In this document: positions 9,553-17,982 of the stretch, piece after piece
Layout: each line of letters opens with the position of its first letter
Numbering within the stretch: the first letter of the stretch is position 1
Notes under the pieces: generated by a model
The model's input: the letters and a program-made list of their open reading frames with translations, nothing else
Database searches by the model: none
Told to the model about the DNA's origin: nothing
Source: Chryseomicrobium excrementi
GTDB lineage: Bacteria > Bacillota > Bacilli > Bacillales_A > Planococcaceae
Assembly (NCBI RefSeq): GCF_002798305.1
Contig: NZ_PCGR01000005.1
Location: 42,500 to 106,499 of the forward strand
DNA length: 64,000 bases
Direction of reading: 5' to 3'
Position numbers and translations under genes: made by a program

Positions 9553-9577
9553 AAAAAAACCAGCCAAGTGGCTGGTT
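9553..9577 (-). terminator. Terminator of the neutral zinc metallopeptidase gene
   Basis: The stem ACCAGCC/GGCTGGT is followed by a seven-T run on the minus strand, touching the stop codon. Confidence 0.85.
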
Positions 9578-10412
9578 AGGGGGCACTGTTGAATGTGTCG
9601 CCACCTTGAATGGTGCCGTTTTCGTACCCTTTATAAAACCAAGATTTTCGTTGTTCAGAAGTTCCGTGGGTGAAGCTTTCTTCTACCACGTATCCTTGCG
9701 CACGTTTTTGTAACGTGTCGTCTCCAACTGCAGCAGCTGCAGCGAGGGCTTCATCAATGTCACCTTCTTCTAAATATCCAAGGCCTTCAGCGTGGTGAGC
9801 CCAGACTCCTGAGAAATAATCTGCCTGTAGTTCAAAGCGCACCAAATATTTATTGAATTCTTCTTCCGATAAGCGTTGACGGAGTGGCATGACCTTGTCG
9901 GTAGTGCCTAAAAGCGTTTGAACATGGTGTCCTACTTCGTGTGCCACTACATAGGCCATTGCAAAATCACCAGGTGCATCATATTTCGTAGAAAGTTCCG
10001 TATAAAAACTCAGATCAATGTACAACTTGTAATCTCCTGGACAATAGAAAGGACCAACGGAAGCACCAGCTGTTCCACAAGCGGAGTTCACTTGCCCTGT
10101 GTACAAAACTAAAGTTGGTTCTGTATACTCTAAGCCATTTTCTTCAAAAATTTCGGTCCAAATCCGTTCTGTGTCAGCGAGTACAACGGAAACAAATTCG
10201 GCTGCTTCGTCTTCTTGTGCTGTGGTTTGAGCTGGAGCTGCTGTCTGACCACCAGAGATTTGGTCTAGGACTACACCTGGGTCTCCACTCACAAATGCAA
10301 AAATAATAGCGATAATCAATCCAAGACCTCCACCGATTCCGGCAATTCCTTTACCGCCCATCCCTCGTCGGTCTTCTACGTTACTACTTCGTGCTCTCCC
10401 TTGCCATTTCAT
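9576..10412 (-). CDS. Membrane-anchored neutral zinc metallopeptidase (YpfJ family)
   Basis: This 278-residue protein starts with MKWQGRARSSNVEDRRG, typical of the YpfJ family, then a Gly-rich transmembrane segment (GGGLGLIIAIIFAFV) and an extracytoplasmic catalytic domain. The zinc motif is HEVGHH near residue 160, with ELQADYFSGVWAHH supplying further ligands. The CGTAGASVGPFYCPGD segment, with two cysteines, is conserved in the family. The family's substrates are not established. It is a single gene transcribed divergently from the FAD oxidoreductase gene. Confidence 0.88.
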   Translation of the reverse strand: MKWQGRARSSNVEDRRGMGGKGIAGIGGGLGLIIAIIFAFVSGDPGVVLDQISGGQTAAPAQTTAQEDEAAEFVSVVLADTERIWTEIFEENGLEYTEPTLVLYTGQVNSACGTAGASVGPFYCPGDYKLYIDLSFYTELSTKYDAPGDFAMAYVVAHEVGHHVQTLLGTTDKVMPLRQRLSEEEFNKYLVRFELQADYFSGVWAHHAEGLGYLEEGDIDEALAAAAAVGDDTLQKRAQGYVVEESFTHGTSEQRKSWFYKGYENGTIQGGDTFNSAP

Positions 10413-10537
10413 AGAGATCCCTCATTTCTTTATACAAATTCTATTCTTCTATTCCCACAAGACAGAGACCTTAGACAAGACCCCTTAAGTTTTTTTTCCG
10501 TATGGATTGATTTATACTAGATGACAGGAGGGATGAC

Positions 10538-11584
10538 ATGCAATTTCAAATTGTTGGTGGCGGGATTGCGGGTGCATCCATCGCGTATCATTTAGTGAAA
10601 GACGGTCATGATGTAACCGTTTATGACCGATCCGATAAAGGACAGGCAACTCAAGTTTCCGCAGGAATTATTTCCCCTTGGGTATCCCAAAGAAGAAACA
10701 AACTGTGGTATCAACTTGTTCGAACAGGAGCCGCATACTATCCCACGTTTATTCAAGAAGTAGAGGATTTAACAGGAAGCAGAACAGGCTATCAACGGAC
10801 AGGAGCCGTCTTGTTTTTTAGAGACGAAGAAGTCCTTCCTAAAGCTTATAAACGAATCCGTTCTAAGCAACAAGACGCTCCCGAAATGGGGGAGTTAAGT
10901 TACCTGACTCCAGAAAAACAGCGTGAATTTTTCCCACAGTTGACGACTGAATTTCCATCCCTTTTCTTAACAGGAGCTGGAATGGTAAATGGAGCCCAGC
11001 TTCTTGATGCCCTAAAAAAAGCAATCGTGCAGTTAGATGGTAAGTGGATTTCTAGAAACGCTGTACCTGAACCAGGCCAAGGGATTACTATTTATGCGGG
11101 AGGTGCTTGGGGGAACGAGTATCAAAAAAAGGTGCCCATCTCTCATCAGCGGGCTCAACTTCTTCGCTTCACTTTAGATTCTGACAAGGTGTATCCAGTA
11201 GTCATGGGATTGAAGACGCATTATATCGTGTCATTTGGAAACGGCAGATTTGCCATCGGAACTACCCATGAAGATACAGATTCCTTTGACAGCAGTCCAA
11301 CAGAGGAAGCAACGGCAGAGCTTCTCGATCTTGCAAAGATGTATTTCCCTGGACAAGAGTTGAAGGATCTAGAAATGGCAGTGGGCTTGCGACCTTACAC
11401 GCCAAATTTCTTGCCAGTTATCGAGTATGTCAATGATCAGACAATCGTCGTGAACGGGCTAGGTTCTTCTGGTCTGACAGCTGCTCCGATTTTAGGGAAA
11501 GAATTAAGTGCTAGCTATTCAAACAAACCCGTGCATTTGCCTTTGGAAGCTTTTCGATTAGAGGAGGGGACAGATGGCTCATAA
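10538..11584 (+). CDS. FAD-dependent oxidoreductase (DAO/DadA family)
   Basis: This 348-residue protein opens with the Rossmann FAD motif GGGIAGASIAYHL and ends with GLRPYTPNFLPVIEYV and NGLGSSGLTAAP, the pattern of glycine oxidase and D-amino acid dehydrogenase relatives. It probably oxidises an amino or imino acid, substrate unknown. The start follows gacaggaggg. The stop lies inside the next small gene, so translational coupling is likely. Confidence 0.85.
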   Translation: MQFQIVGGGIAGASIAYHLVKDGHDVTVYDRSDKGQATQVSAGIISPWVSQRRNKLWYQLVRTGAAYYPTFIQEVEDLTGSRTGYQRTGAVLFFRDEEVLPKAYKRIRSKQQDAPEMGELSYLTPEKQREFFPQLTTEFPSLFLTGAGMVNGAQLLDALKKAIVQLDGKWISRNAVPEPGQGITIYAGGAWGNEYQKKVPISHQRAQLLRFTLDSDKVYPVVMGLKTHYIVSFGNGRFAIGTTHEDTDSFDSSPTEEATAELLDLAKMYFPGQELKDLEMAVGLRPYTPNFLPVIEYVNDQTIVVNGLGSSGLTAAPILGKELSASYSNKPVHLPLEAFRLEEGTDGS

Positions 11585-11858
11585 AATTGCTTACTATCAA
11601 GTAGAGCGCCAAATTGATTTTCATTTTGTACAGAAGAGGGAAGAGTCTACGGAATATTTACACGCAACGCCTGAAGGGATTTCTTGCAAAAGACGCAGGT
11701 ATTCATGGGAGCAGTTACACGATATTTCCTATAAACCGTTCTCAAGCGGGGAGGGTCTTCTCTATCTGCACACATTTCAAGGAATGTTCAGCTACAGAGT
11801 AAAAGACAATCCTCAGCACTTCGTAAACTATGTCAAAGAACAAGTGGAGCGAAACTAG
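11574..11858 (+). CDS. Conserved hypothetical protein
   Basis: I do not recognise this 94-residue cytoplasmic protein. It is rich in aromatic and charged residues (YYQVERQIDFHFVQ, HATPEGISCKRRRYSWEQLHDISYKPF, GLLYLHTFQGMFSYRVKDNP), suggesting a small PH-like or beta-sandwich fold. Its ATG overlaps the end of the FAD oxidoreductase gene by 11 bp and has an internal ribosome site (gaggagggg), which supports real, coupled translation. Confidence 0.72.
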   Translation: MAHKIAYYQVERQIDFHFVQKREESTEYLHATPEGISCKRRRYSWEQLHDISYKPFSSGEGLLYLHTFQGMFSYRVKDNPQHFVNYVKEQVERN

Positions 11859-11911
11859 ATGAAACTTCTTGTCTTGAGGACCGTATTAGTAAGTGAAAGG
11901 GAGGCGTTTAC

Positions 11912-12229
11912 ATGTTAGTGACCACTACAAACACAGTAGAAGGTAAAAAAATCGCGACGTATCATGGTATTGTTACAGGGGAAGCCATTATGGGGGCTAA
12001 TGTTGTACGAGATCTTTTTGCATCTGTCACAGATATCGTAGGAGGCCGGAGTTCGGCTTACGAGAACAAATTATCTGAAGGTCGCCAAATTGCGTTAGAA
12101 GAAATGAAAGTGAAAGCTAATCAGTTAGGTGCAGACGCTGTCATTGCAGTAGATCTTGATTTTGAGACACTGCGTGAAGGCATGATGATGTGCATCGCGA
12201 CAGGAACTGCTGTTACATTTGAAAAATAA
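11912..12229 (+). CDS. YbjQ/UPF0145 family protein
   Basis: This 105-residue protein has the YbjQ pattern: [60 protein letters not shown]. The family forms small pentameric rings and has been called heavy-metal binding, but no function is firmly established. It starts after gaaagggaggcg. It is the last gene before a terminator. Confidence 0.9.
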   Translation: MLVTTTNTVEGKKIATYHGIVTGEAIMGANVVRDLFASVTDIVGGRSSAYENKLSEGRQIALEEMKVKANQLGADAVIAVDLDFETLREGMMMCIATGTAVTFEK

Positions 12230-12275
12230 AAAAGCATCCGTTTTGAGTTTTTACTCGAGACGGATGCTTTCTTTT
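12229..12275. terminator. Bidirectional terminator between ybjQ-like and yihY-like genes
   Basis: The stem AAAGCATCCGT/ACGGATGCTTT has A and T runs on the two sides. It lies at the end of convergent genes and overlaps the end of the minus-strand gene. Confidence 0.85.
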
Positions 12276-13087
12276 CTGTTCTGATAGGACGTAGCATTTA
12301 TCAGGCCACCAATAAGTAAAACAGCTGCCGACAAATAGAGCCAAATCATCAAGATGATAATCCCCGCAAGCTGGCCGTAGATTTGAGTGTATGATACATA
12401 GCCAACCACTTGCCCGTAGAACCATGAAATAAACTGCCAGCTAAGTGTGGTGAATAAGGCACCGGGCACAATAGTTCGGATAGCCAGACGCTTTTTAGGT
12501 AAGATCGAGTAAAAGAACACAAAGAACAAAAACAAGAATAGACTTCCTGTAATCCATTTTAAAATAGGCCATAAAGTGATCCATAACGACCAAGTCTCCA
12601 ATTCCCCAGCACGTGCAACAAACCATAAAAGTCCTTTTTCTACGATAGGGACAAATAAAGACACAGGAATCATAATCATAAAAATGGCTGTTACGCCAAG
12701 ATCATGAAGAAGAGTCCGCCAAAAGGGAAGGGTAGTCTCTTTTTCATACGCTGCAGCAAAGCTTCGAGCAAGTGACTGAACCGCCATGCTTGCAAGCCAG
12801 AATGCAGAAATCAAACTGATGGAAAGGACACCACTTTGGGTTCCTTCTAAGATCCGTAACACGTTGTTTTCGATGAAAGTATAAGTATTTCCCGGAGCGT
12901 AAGGTTCAATAAATAATAATAGAGAATCTAAATTTATTGGTAAAAAATTGAGCAAGGATAAGACAAATAATAAGAATGGGAAAATCGAGAGCATCAGATA
13001 GTAAGCTGTCTGTGCAGCTTGATCATAATATCGTTCTGAGAAAAAACGGCCTAGTGCCGTTTTAGCAGTGCCCATAAGCTGTTGCAT
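12251..13087 (-). CDS. YihY/BrkB family inner-membrane protein (copy 1)
   Basis: This protein of about 278 residues with six transmembrane segments has the family motifs YYLMLSIFPFLLFVLSLL, GAFFTTLSWQF-like GALFTTLSWQFISWFYG and YGQLAGIIILMIWLYLSAAVLLIGG. Function is unknown; it is not an RNase despite old RNase BN labels. Several start codons are in tandem (GTG-ATG-ATG-ATG from 13096); the third ATG at 13087 has the best spacing from AGGTG. It is paralogous to the gene at 36422. Upstream is a structured non-coding stretch with a strong promoter. Confidence 0.85.
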   Translation of the reverse strand: MQQLMGTAKTALGRFFSERYYDQAAQTAYYLMLSIFPFLLFVLSLLNFLPINLDSLLLFIEPYAPGNTYTFIENNVLRILEGTQSGVLSISLISAFWLASMAVQSLARSFAAAYEKETTLPFWRTLLHDLGVTAIFMIMIPVSLFVPIVEKGLLWFVARAGELETWSLWITLWPILKWITGSLFLFLFFVFFYSILPKKRLAIRTIVPGALFTTLSWQFISWFYGQVVGYVSYTQIYGQLAGIIILMIWLYLSAAVLLIGGLINATSYQNRKESIRLE

Positions 13088-13159
13088 CATCATCACCTGT
13101 TTTCTAAAAACTCTAACGTAAAGATAGCAGTGTCTCTTAGTATACGCAAGAAATTAGAC

Positions 13160-13188
13160 GAGGGACATGTCAGTATGACATGTCCCTC
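13160..13188. other. Perfect 13-bp inverted repeat without T run
   Basis: GAGGGACATGTCA and its exact complement are separated by three bases, 72 bp before the YihY start. No T run follows on either strand, so it is not a standard terminator. It may be a 3'-end stabilising hairpin, a leader hairpin or a protein-binding palindrome. Confidence 0.5.
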
Positions 13189-13219
13189 TAGTATGGTAAA
13201 ACGATTAAATTGAACTCTT

Positions 13220-13393
13220 AAAAAAACTTCTGATTGCCGCGGAAATTGTTCTACTGGTGTCTTCTAACTTAAGCAACGAAAACCCTACCTACTTTTTCGT
13301 CATTGCGGCCCTATAGCCGCGCCAGTAAAGAATAAGCATCTTCAAAAACATGAGCAGAATGCCAGATTCAACTCAATAGTCTAACCATTTAAC
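13220..13393 (-). ncRNA. Candidate small RNA or structured leader downstream of lysC
   Basis: A promoter overlapping the lysC stop (13400-13428) would start an RNA near 13393. Reading 174 nt to a seven-T run (13220-13226) I see no credible coding frame but several helices: TTACTGG with CCAGTAG closing a domain, GCGGC with GCCGC, and ACGAAAA with TTTTCGT. A third GCGGC near the end could compete for the same GCCGC, a switch-like feature. I cannot match it to a known RNA class. It could also be the long leader of the yihY-like gene. The rest of the 13097-13424 gap holds the 13160 inverted repeat and nothing else recognised. Confidence 0.45.
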
Positions 13394-13399
13394 TTCCTC

Positions 13400-13428
13400 A
13401 TCTTACCATGGAATATTCGTTCTGTCAA
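13400..13428 (-). promoter_or_regulatory. Strong SigA promoter overlapping the lysC stop codon
   Basis: A perfect TTGACA and a TAAGAT are separated by exactly 17 bp on the minus strand. The TGA inside TTGACA is the lysC stop codon. Confidence 0.72.
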
Positions 13429-14780
13429 GCTCGCAGCTTGACACGCTGAAAGAATGCATCGTAGAGTGCGCGTACGATTTTCTCTTTATCTTTCTCAAGA
13501 ACTCCAAATACAAGACTCACTTCGGAGGAACCTTGATTGATCATTTCAATGTTGGCTCCTGTCTGAGAAATCGCTAATGTAGCACGGGCAGCGAGGCCAG
13601 TAGAGTTTCGCATTCCTTCACCAACTAGAACGATCATGGACAGGCCGTGTTTAAAATAAGCTACTTCGGCTCCAAGCTCTTGAAGGACTCGGTTCACAAT
13701 GCGCTGTTCTTTTTTCGGAGTCAAGTAGTGACTCCGGATGATGACCGATATGTCATCGAGTCCCGAAGGTGTATGTTCATAAGAGATGCCTTCTTCTTCG
13801 ATAATCTGAAGTAGCTTTCTACCAAATCCGAGCTCCCTGTTCATCAAATACTTGCTCACATACAAAATAGAGAAGCCTTCGTCTGCAGTGAGACCTGTCA
13901 CGGGACGGTCAGTAAGTAATCGATGCGCTACAATCTTCGTACCAGGCGCACTAGGATTGTTTGTGTTTTTTATTTCTACTGGAATTTGTTTTCGGTACAC
14001 AGGCATAAGTGCTTCGTCATGAATCACAGTAAAACCCGCATAAGACAGTTCGCGCATTTCTCTATACGTAATGAGCTCGATTTGCTCAGGTCGATCAATG
14101 ATATTTGGATTGGCAGCGTAGACGAAGTCTACATCTGTAAAGTTTTCGTAAAGTTCTGCATCGACCGCTGCAGCAAGTATGGAACCTGTAATATCCGAGC
14201 CACCTCGTTCAAATGTACGAAGCTTGCCGCTCTGAGTATAGCCGTAAAAGCCTGGGACTACGAGAATTTCAGTCGTGTCTTTCAACTTTCGAAGTTCTTT
14301 ATACGAGTCTTCAAGGAGTTGAGCACGCTCACTAGGCTCTGTCATTAGAAGACCAATGTCTTGGGGATCCGCAAAGCGCGCCGAAATACCTTGTGAAGAC
14401 AGGTAGGCTGCAAAAAAACGCGCGCTGAACTCTTCCCCAAAGGCTTTGACTGCATCTAGCCGACTGTTGAGGTCTCCTTCACTTGACTCTAGGCGAGTCC
14501 ATAGTTCGGATGTAGCGAAGTCTACGAGTTCCACAGGTAAATCAAGGTCTTGTTGGATAGACAGAAACCGTTCTATAACAACGGTAGCAGCATTTTCTTT
14601 AGGAAACTCATAAAATGCGTCGATTAAAAGGTCCGTAACTTTTTGGTCGTTAGAAAACCGTTTTCCGGGAGCTGACACTACTACTATGCGTCGTGCTGGA
14701 TTCGTGGTCACAATGGCTTTAACTTTTTCAAATTGACGAGCATTCGCCATAGATGTACCACCAAATTTACAAACGATCAT
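13425..14780 (-). CDS. lysC: Aspartate kinase (YclM/ThrD-like)
   Basis: The enzyme phosphorylates L-aspartate, opening the lysine, methionine, threonine and diaminopimelate pathway. At 451 residues it is a single-frame kinase with the N-terminal KFGGTSM motif (residues 5-11), the GFYGYTQSGKLRTFERGGSDITGSI region, and two C-terminal ACT domains (the last contains STGLAARATLAISQTGANIEMINQGSSEVSL). Length and lack of an internal start suggest the YclM type rather than the two-subunit LysC type of Bacillus. The start follows GAGGAGG. No lysine riboswitch is seen; a promoter lies at 14831-14859. A second promoter overlaps its stop. Confidence 0.93.
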   Translation of the reverse strand: MIVCKFGGTSMANARQFEKVKAIVTTNPARRIVVVSAPGKRFSNDQKVTDLLIDAFYEFPKENAATVVIERFLSIQQDLDLPVELVDFATSELWTRLESSEGDLNSRLDAVKAFGEEFSARFFAAYLSSQGISARFADPQDIGLLMTEPSERAQLLEDSYKELRKLKDTTEILVVPGFYGYTQSGKLRTFERGGSDITGSILAAAVDAELYENFTDVDFVYAANPNIIDRPEQIELITYREMRELSYAGFTVIHDEALMPVYRKQIPVEIKNTNNPSAPGTKIVAHRLLTDRPVTGLTADEGFSILYVSKYLMNRELGFGRKLLQIIEEEGISYEHTPSGLDDISVIIRSHYLTPKKEQRIVNRVLQELGAEVAYFKHGLSMIVLVGEGMRNSTGLAARATLAISQTGANIEMINQGSSEVSLVFGVLEKDKEKIVRALYDAFFQRVKLRA

Positions 14781-14830
14781 AGCCGTTCCTCCTCGGATTG
14801 TTCTGTGTGTAAAAACAAATGAATGTTATG

Positions 14831-14859
14831 AGTGTACAAAAGGGTGCGAGGGAAGTCAA
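14831..14859 (-). promoter_or_regulatory. SigA-type promoter of lysC
   Basis: TTGACT and TACACT are 17 bp apart on the minus strand, about 50 bp before the start codon. Confidence 0.7.
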
Positions 14860-14903
14860 TAAAATTAATTTTTATGACAGCGTTTACAAGTTGTCTGAAA
14901 GTA

Positions 14904-14931
14904 TTGACAATAAAAAATAGCTTGTTAGACT
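14904..14931 (+). promoter_or_regulatory. SigA-type promoter of the serine T-box operon
   Basis: TTGACA and TAGACT are 16 bp apart. The predicted start is close to 14938, just before the T-box leader, and is divergent from the lysC promoter. Confidence 0.7.
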
Positions 14932-14937
14932 AAGGAT

Positions 14938-15192
14938 AACTTCAGATCGATTCAACTATTTGGATAGAGACATGTTAAAAAAATCGTGTGCTATAGAGAG
15001 CTGATGGTCGGTGAAAATCAGTCACACCTTTTTTAATTCCACTCTTGAATAGGCAGACGGAAATGTCTGTCCGTGTAGAAGACGTTACCTTCTTTCATTA
15101 AGATACTGATTGCAGTCAGTAAATGAGGGTGGTACCGCGTGAGCAAAGCTCTTCGCCCCTTGTCAGAGGACAAGGTGTGAAGAGCTTTTTTC
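14938..15192 (+). promoter_or_regulatory. Serine-specific T-box riboswitch with terminator
   Basis: The leader contains a Stem I region with AGAGAGCTGATGG...CGGTG, a specifier loop in which the expected position reads AAT-TCC-ACT (UCC, serine), the T-box sequence GGGTGGTACCGCG (15126-15139) and a terminator with stem AAGCTCTTC/GAAGAGCTT plus T run (15145-15192). Uncharged tRNA-Ser should stabilise the antiterminator and switch on the aminotransferase and serA. The UCC assignment fits the downstream pathway. Together with the promoters at 14831 and 14904, this accounts for the 14781-15238 gap. Confidence 0.93.
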
Positions 15193-15238
15193 AATTGGTG
15201 ACGATACTGAAGAAGATTTCTATTAGGGAGATGACGTC

Positions 15239-16405
15239 ATGTTAACGGAACAAATGATATTACGTATACCAGGACCGACTCCGGTTCCTCCTCGTGTGCA
15301 ACGCGCTATGCAACAACCGATGATTGGGCATCGTGATCCTGAGACTCGTGAGTTATTGAAGTCTGTCCAGCCAGGCTTACAACAACTGTTTGGAACAACG
15401 CAACGGGTTTCCATTATAGCGGGCAGTGGTACGTCCGGACTTGAAGCCGCGGTCATCAATACAGTAGCTCCTGGTGAAAAAGTCATTGTCTGTGTGACAG
15501 GGGCTTTTGGAGAACGGTTTGTCTCTATCTGCAAAAGCTATGAAATAGATGTTATCGTCTTAGAAGAACAGTGGGGGGAAGCAGTGCGCGCAGACCGATT
15601 GCAACAATCACTCCTCGAGCATTCAGATGTTACTGCTGTCTTTCTGACTTATTGTGAGACATCTACAGGTGTCTTGAATCCCATTGATACGCTTTCAAGT
15701 GTCGTCCATAGGTATTCAGATGCTTTAGTGATTGTCGATGCCGTCTCGTGTCTAGGGGGCGTCGAAACAAAGCTTGATGACTGGGAACTCGATATCGTTG
15801 TCACAGGGTCTCAAAAAGCCCTTATGCTCCCTGGAGGTCTGATGTTCGTTGCTTTCAGTGAGCGAGCTCAGGCAAAAATGGAAGCCAATCCTCGACCTCG
15901 CTTTTATCTGGATTTACTAAAGTATGACAAGGCTTCAAAGGAATCTTCAACTCCGTTCACACCAGCAACTTCACTTCTTTTCGGGTTACAGGAAGTTGTG
16001 CAGCAACTAGCTGAAGAAACAATTGAAGGGGTCTATAAGCGACATCTTTTGATGCGTGAGATGACGAGACGAGGTCTAGAAGCAATGAACTTAAACCTTC
16101 TAGCAGCCGATGCAGTTGCTTCACCCACAGTGACAGCGTTCACTGTTCCGACAGTCGAAGCAAAACAGGTACGAAACGCGTTAAAAGAGCAGTTTGGTAT
16201 CCGCATTGCCGCAGGACAGGGCCATCAAAAAGACACGGTTCTTCGTATCGGTCACATGGGTTATTGCACAGCTACTGATGTTTTGACCGTCATTGCAGCT
16301 CTTGAAGTCGTCCTGATGAATCTCGGTCACACGTTTTCTCCAGGTGCAGGTACGGTTGCTGCTCAACAAGTCTTTTTAAAGAAAGGAACTGGTGTACATG
16401 TTTAA
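15239..16405 (+). CDS. Class V aminotransferase (serine-pyruvate/alanine-glyoxylate type), probable phosphoserine aminotransferase
   Basis: This 388-residue PLP enzyme has IPGPTPVPPRV at the N-terminus, GSGTSGLEAAVIN for phosphate binding, the DAVSCLGGVE aspartate and the PLP lysine in GSQKALMLPGG. By sequence it belongs to the serine-pyruvate/alanine-glyoxylate group rather than canonical SerC. Its place between a serine T-box and serA (overlap 8 bp) suggests that in the cell it makes phosphoserine from phosphohydroxypyruvate, replacing SerC; this is inference. The start follows AGGGAG. Confidence 0.88.
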   Translation: MLTEQMILRIPGPTPVPPRVQRAMQQPMIGHRDPETRELLKSVQPGLQQLFGTTQRVSIIAGSGTSGLEAAVINTVAPGEKVIVCVTGAFGERFVSICKSYEIDVIVLEEQWGEAVRADRLQQSLLEHSDVTAVFLTYCETSTGVLNPIDTLSSVVHRYSDALVIVDAVSCLGGVETKLDDWELDIVVTGSQKALMLPGGLMFVAFSERAQAKMEANPRPRFYLDLLKYDKASKESSTPFTPATSLLFGLQEVVQQLAEETIEGVYKRHLLMREMTRRGLEAMNLNLLAADAVASPTVTAFTVPTVEAKQVRNALKEQFGIRIAAGQGHQKDTVLRIGHMGYCTATDVLTVIAALEVVLMNLGHTFSPGAGTVAAQQVFLKKGTGVHV

Positions 16406-17981
16406 AGTACTCGTATGTGATCCACTGAGTGAAGAGGGACTGCAACCGATTCGGAGCAACCCTCAATTTCAACTAGACGTATTGACAAATCTTTCTAAGG
16501 ACGAATTGTTCGATAGAATTGGCCAGTACGACGCTCTTCTTGTACGCAGCCAGACACAAGTAGACGCAGCCTTACTACAGGCTGCTAATAAGCTCCAGAT
16601 TATTGGACGAGCAGGTGTGGGAGTAGACAATATTGATTTGAAAGCTGCCACAGAACAAGGGATTTTAGTGGTCAATGCACCTGACGGGAATACAAACTCT
16701 GCTGCTGAGCATACGATGGCCATGTTGATGGCACTTGCTCGGAATATTCCACAAGCCTATCTATCTTTAAAAAATGGCAACTGGGACCGGAAATCGTTTA
16801 TTGGAATTGAGTTGAAAGGGAAGACACTCGGTGTGATTGGTCTTGGTCGTATAGGAGCAGAGGTGGCACAGCGGGCAAAAGGCCAGCGCATGCAGGTCAT
16901 AGCTTATGATCCATTCTTATCAGAAGAGAAAGCAGAAAAGATGGGAGTCAAAAAAGGAACTGTTGAAGAAGTGGTGCGAGCTGCAGACTTCGTCACTGTG
17001 CATACACCTTTGTTGAAAGAGACGAAACATTTACTGAACGCTCAGGCGTTTGCACAGATGAAGCAAGGCGTGTATATCATCAACTGTGCACGAGGCGGCA
17101 TCATTGATGAAGAAGCTCTCTATGAAGCGCTACAACAAGGTAAAGTAGCAGGAGCAGCACTTGATGTCTTTGAAGTGGAACCTTTCGTAGATCACAAACT
17201 ATTGAACCTTCCACAAGTGATTGCTACACCCCATCTCGGTGCGAGTACAGTGGAAGCTCAAGAAATAGTTGCTGTAGATGTCTGTGATGATGTGGTCCGT
17301 TACTTTACAGGCCAAGCCGTAAAAAATCCAGTGAACCTGTCTGCAGTTCCTAAAGAAGTGCTTCAAAAAGTAGAACCCTACTTGATGCTAGGAGAAAAGC
17401 TTGGGTCTTTCATTCAGGATGTCTCACAAGGAATCGTTCAAGAACTACGTGTTACGTATTCTGGGGAACTTCAAGACTTTGATGTGTCTCCGCTGACACG
17501 CAATGTCGTGAAAGGATTTTTAAGAAGTCGCTTAGGAGAATCCGTCAATGAAGTGAATGCAAAGCTGTTCGCCGATCGTCTCGGTATCACCATCATTGAA
17601 CAGAAGACATCTCAGTCAAAAGGATTTACAAGTCTCTTAACGGTAGAAGTGGTCGCAGAAAATGGAACACATAAAGTAGCGGGGACGTTAGTGAATGGAT
17701 TAGGAGCGCGTATCGTCCGAGTGGATGACTTTGTTGTGGATGTGCCACTTGAAGCGCATCTCCTGTTTATCCAGCATCTTGATCAACCGGGTGCGATTGG
17801 GCGCGTGGGGATGTCATTGGCTGAAGAACGAATCAATATCGCTTCTATGCAAGTAGGACGAGCTGAAAAGGGTGGAGCGGCCATCATGATGTTGACCGTA
17901 GATAAACATGTAAAGCCTGCAAGTGTGGAGAAGCTCACAACACTTGCAGACATACAAGACGTTATTGCGATTGAGTTGTAG
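16398..17981 (+). CDS. serA: D-3-phosphoglycerate dehydrogenase
   Basis: This NAD-dependent enzyme carries out the first committed step of serine synthesis. From ATG 16398 it is 527 residues with the full long-type layout: substrate domain, Rossmann motif GVIGLGRIGAEVAQ, catalytic RGGIIDEEAL and HLGAST, an intervening ASB domain (about residues 315-445) and a C-terminal ACT domain (HLLFIQHLDQPGAIGRVG) for serine feedback. GTG 16392 is an alternative start. It overlaps the aminotransferase gene by 8 bp and is under the same T-box. Its stop is one base from the stop of the convergent HAD gene, with no terminator between. Confidence 0.96.
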   Translation: MFKVLVCDPLSEEGLQPIRSNPQFQLDVLTNLSKDELFDRIGQYDALLVRSQTQVDAALLQAANKLQIIGRAGVGVDNIDLKAATEQGILVVNAPDGNTNSAAEHTMAMLMALARNIPQAYLSLKNGNWDRKSFIGIELKGKTLGVIGLGRIGAEVAQRAKGQRMQVIAYDPFLSEEKAEKMGVKKGTVEEVVRAADFVTVHTPLLKETKHLLNAQAFAQMKQGVYIINCARGGIIDEEALYEALQQGKVAGAALDVFEVEPFVDHKLLNLPQVIATPHLGASTVEAQEIVAVDVCDDVVRYFTGQAVKNPVNLSAVPKEVLQKVEPYLMLGEKLGSFIQDVSQGIVQELRVTYSGELQDFDVSPLTRNVVKGFLRSRLGESVNEVNAKLFADRLGITIIEQKTSQSKGFTSLLTVEVVAENGTHKVAGTLVNGLGARIVRVDDFVVDVPLEAHLLFIQHLDQPGAIGRVGMSLAEERINIASMQVGRAEKGGAAIMMLTVDKHVKPASVEKLTTLADIQDVIAIEL

Positions 17982-17982
17982 G

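Noticed and set aside
12213..12425. 70-codon minus-strand frame overlapping the yihY-like 3' end
   Set aside because: It is out of frame with the conserved membrane protein and covers a terminator.
13368..13388. Six-codon ORF (MVRLLS) near the start of the candidate RNA after lysC, with GAGGA before it
   Set aside because: The predicted transcription start (about 13393) lies after the GAGGA, so the ribosome site would not be in the RNA.
13923..14348. 141-codon plus-strand frame antisense to lysC
   Set aside because: It lies wholly inside a well-conserved aspartate kinase gene, has no ribosome site and shows no recognisable domain.
14781..14903. Lysine riboswitch before lysC
   Set aside because: The leader is too short and none of the L-box conserved blocks is present; a plain promoter is visible instead.
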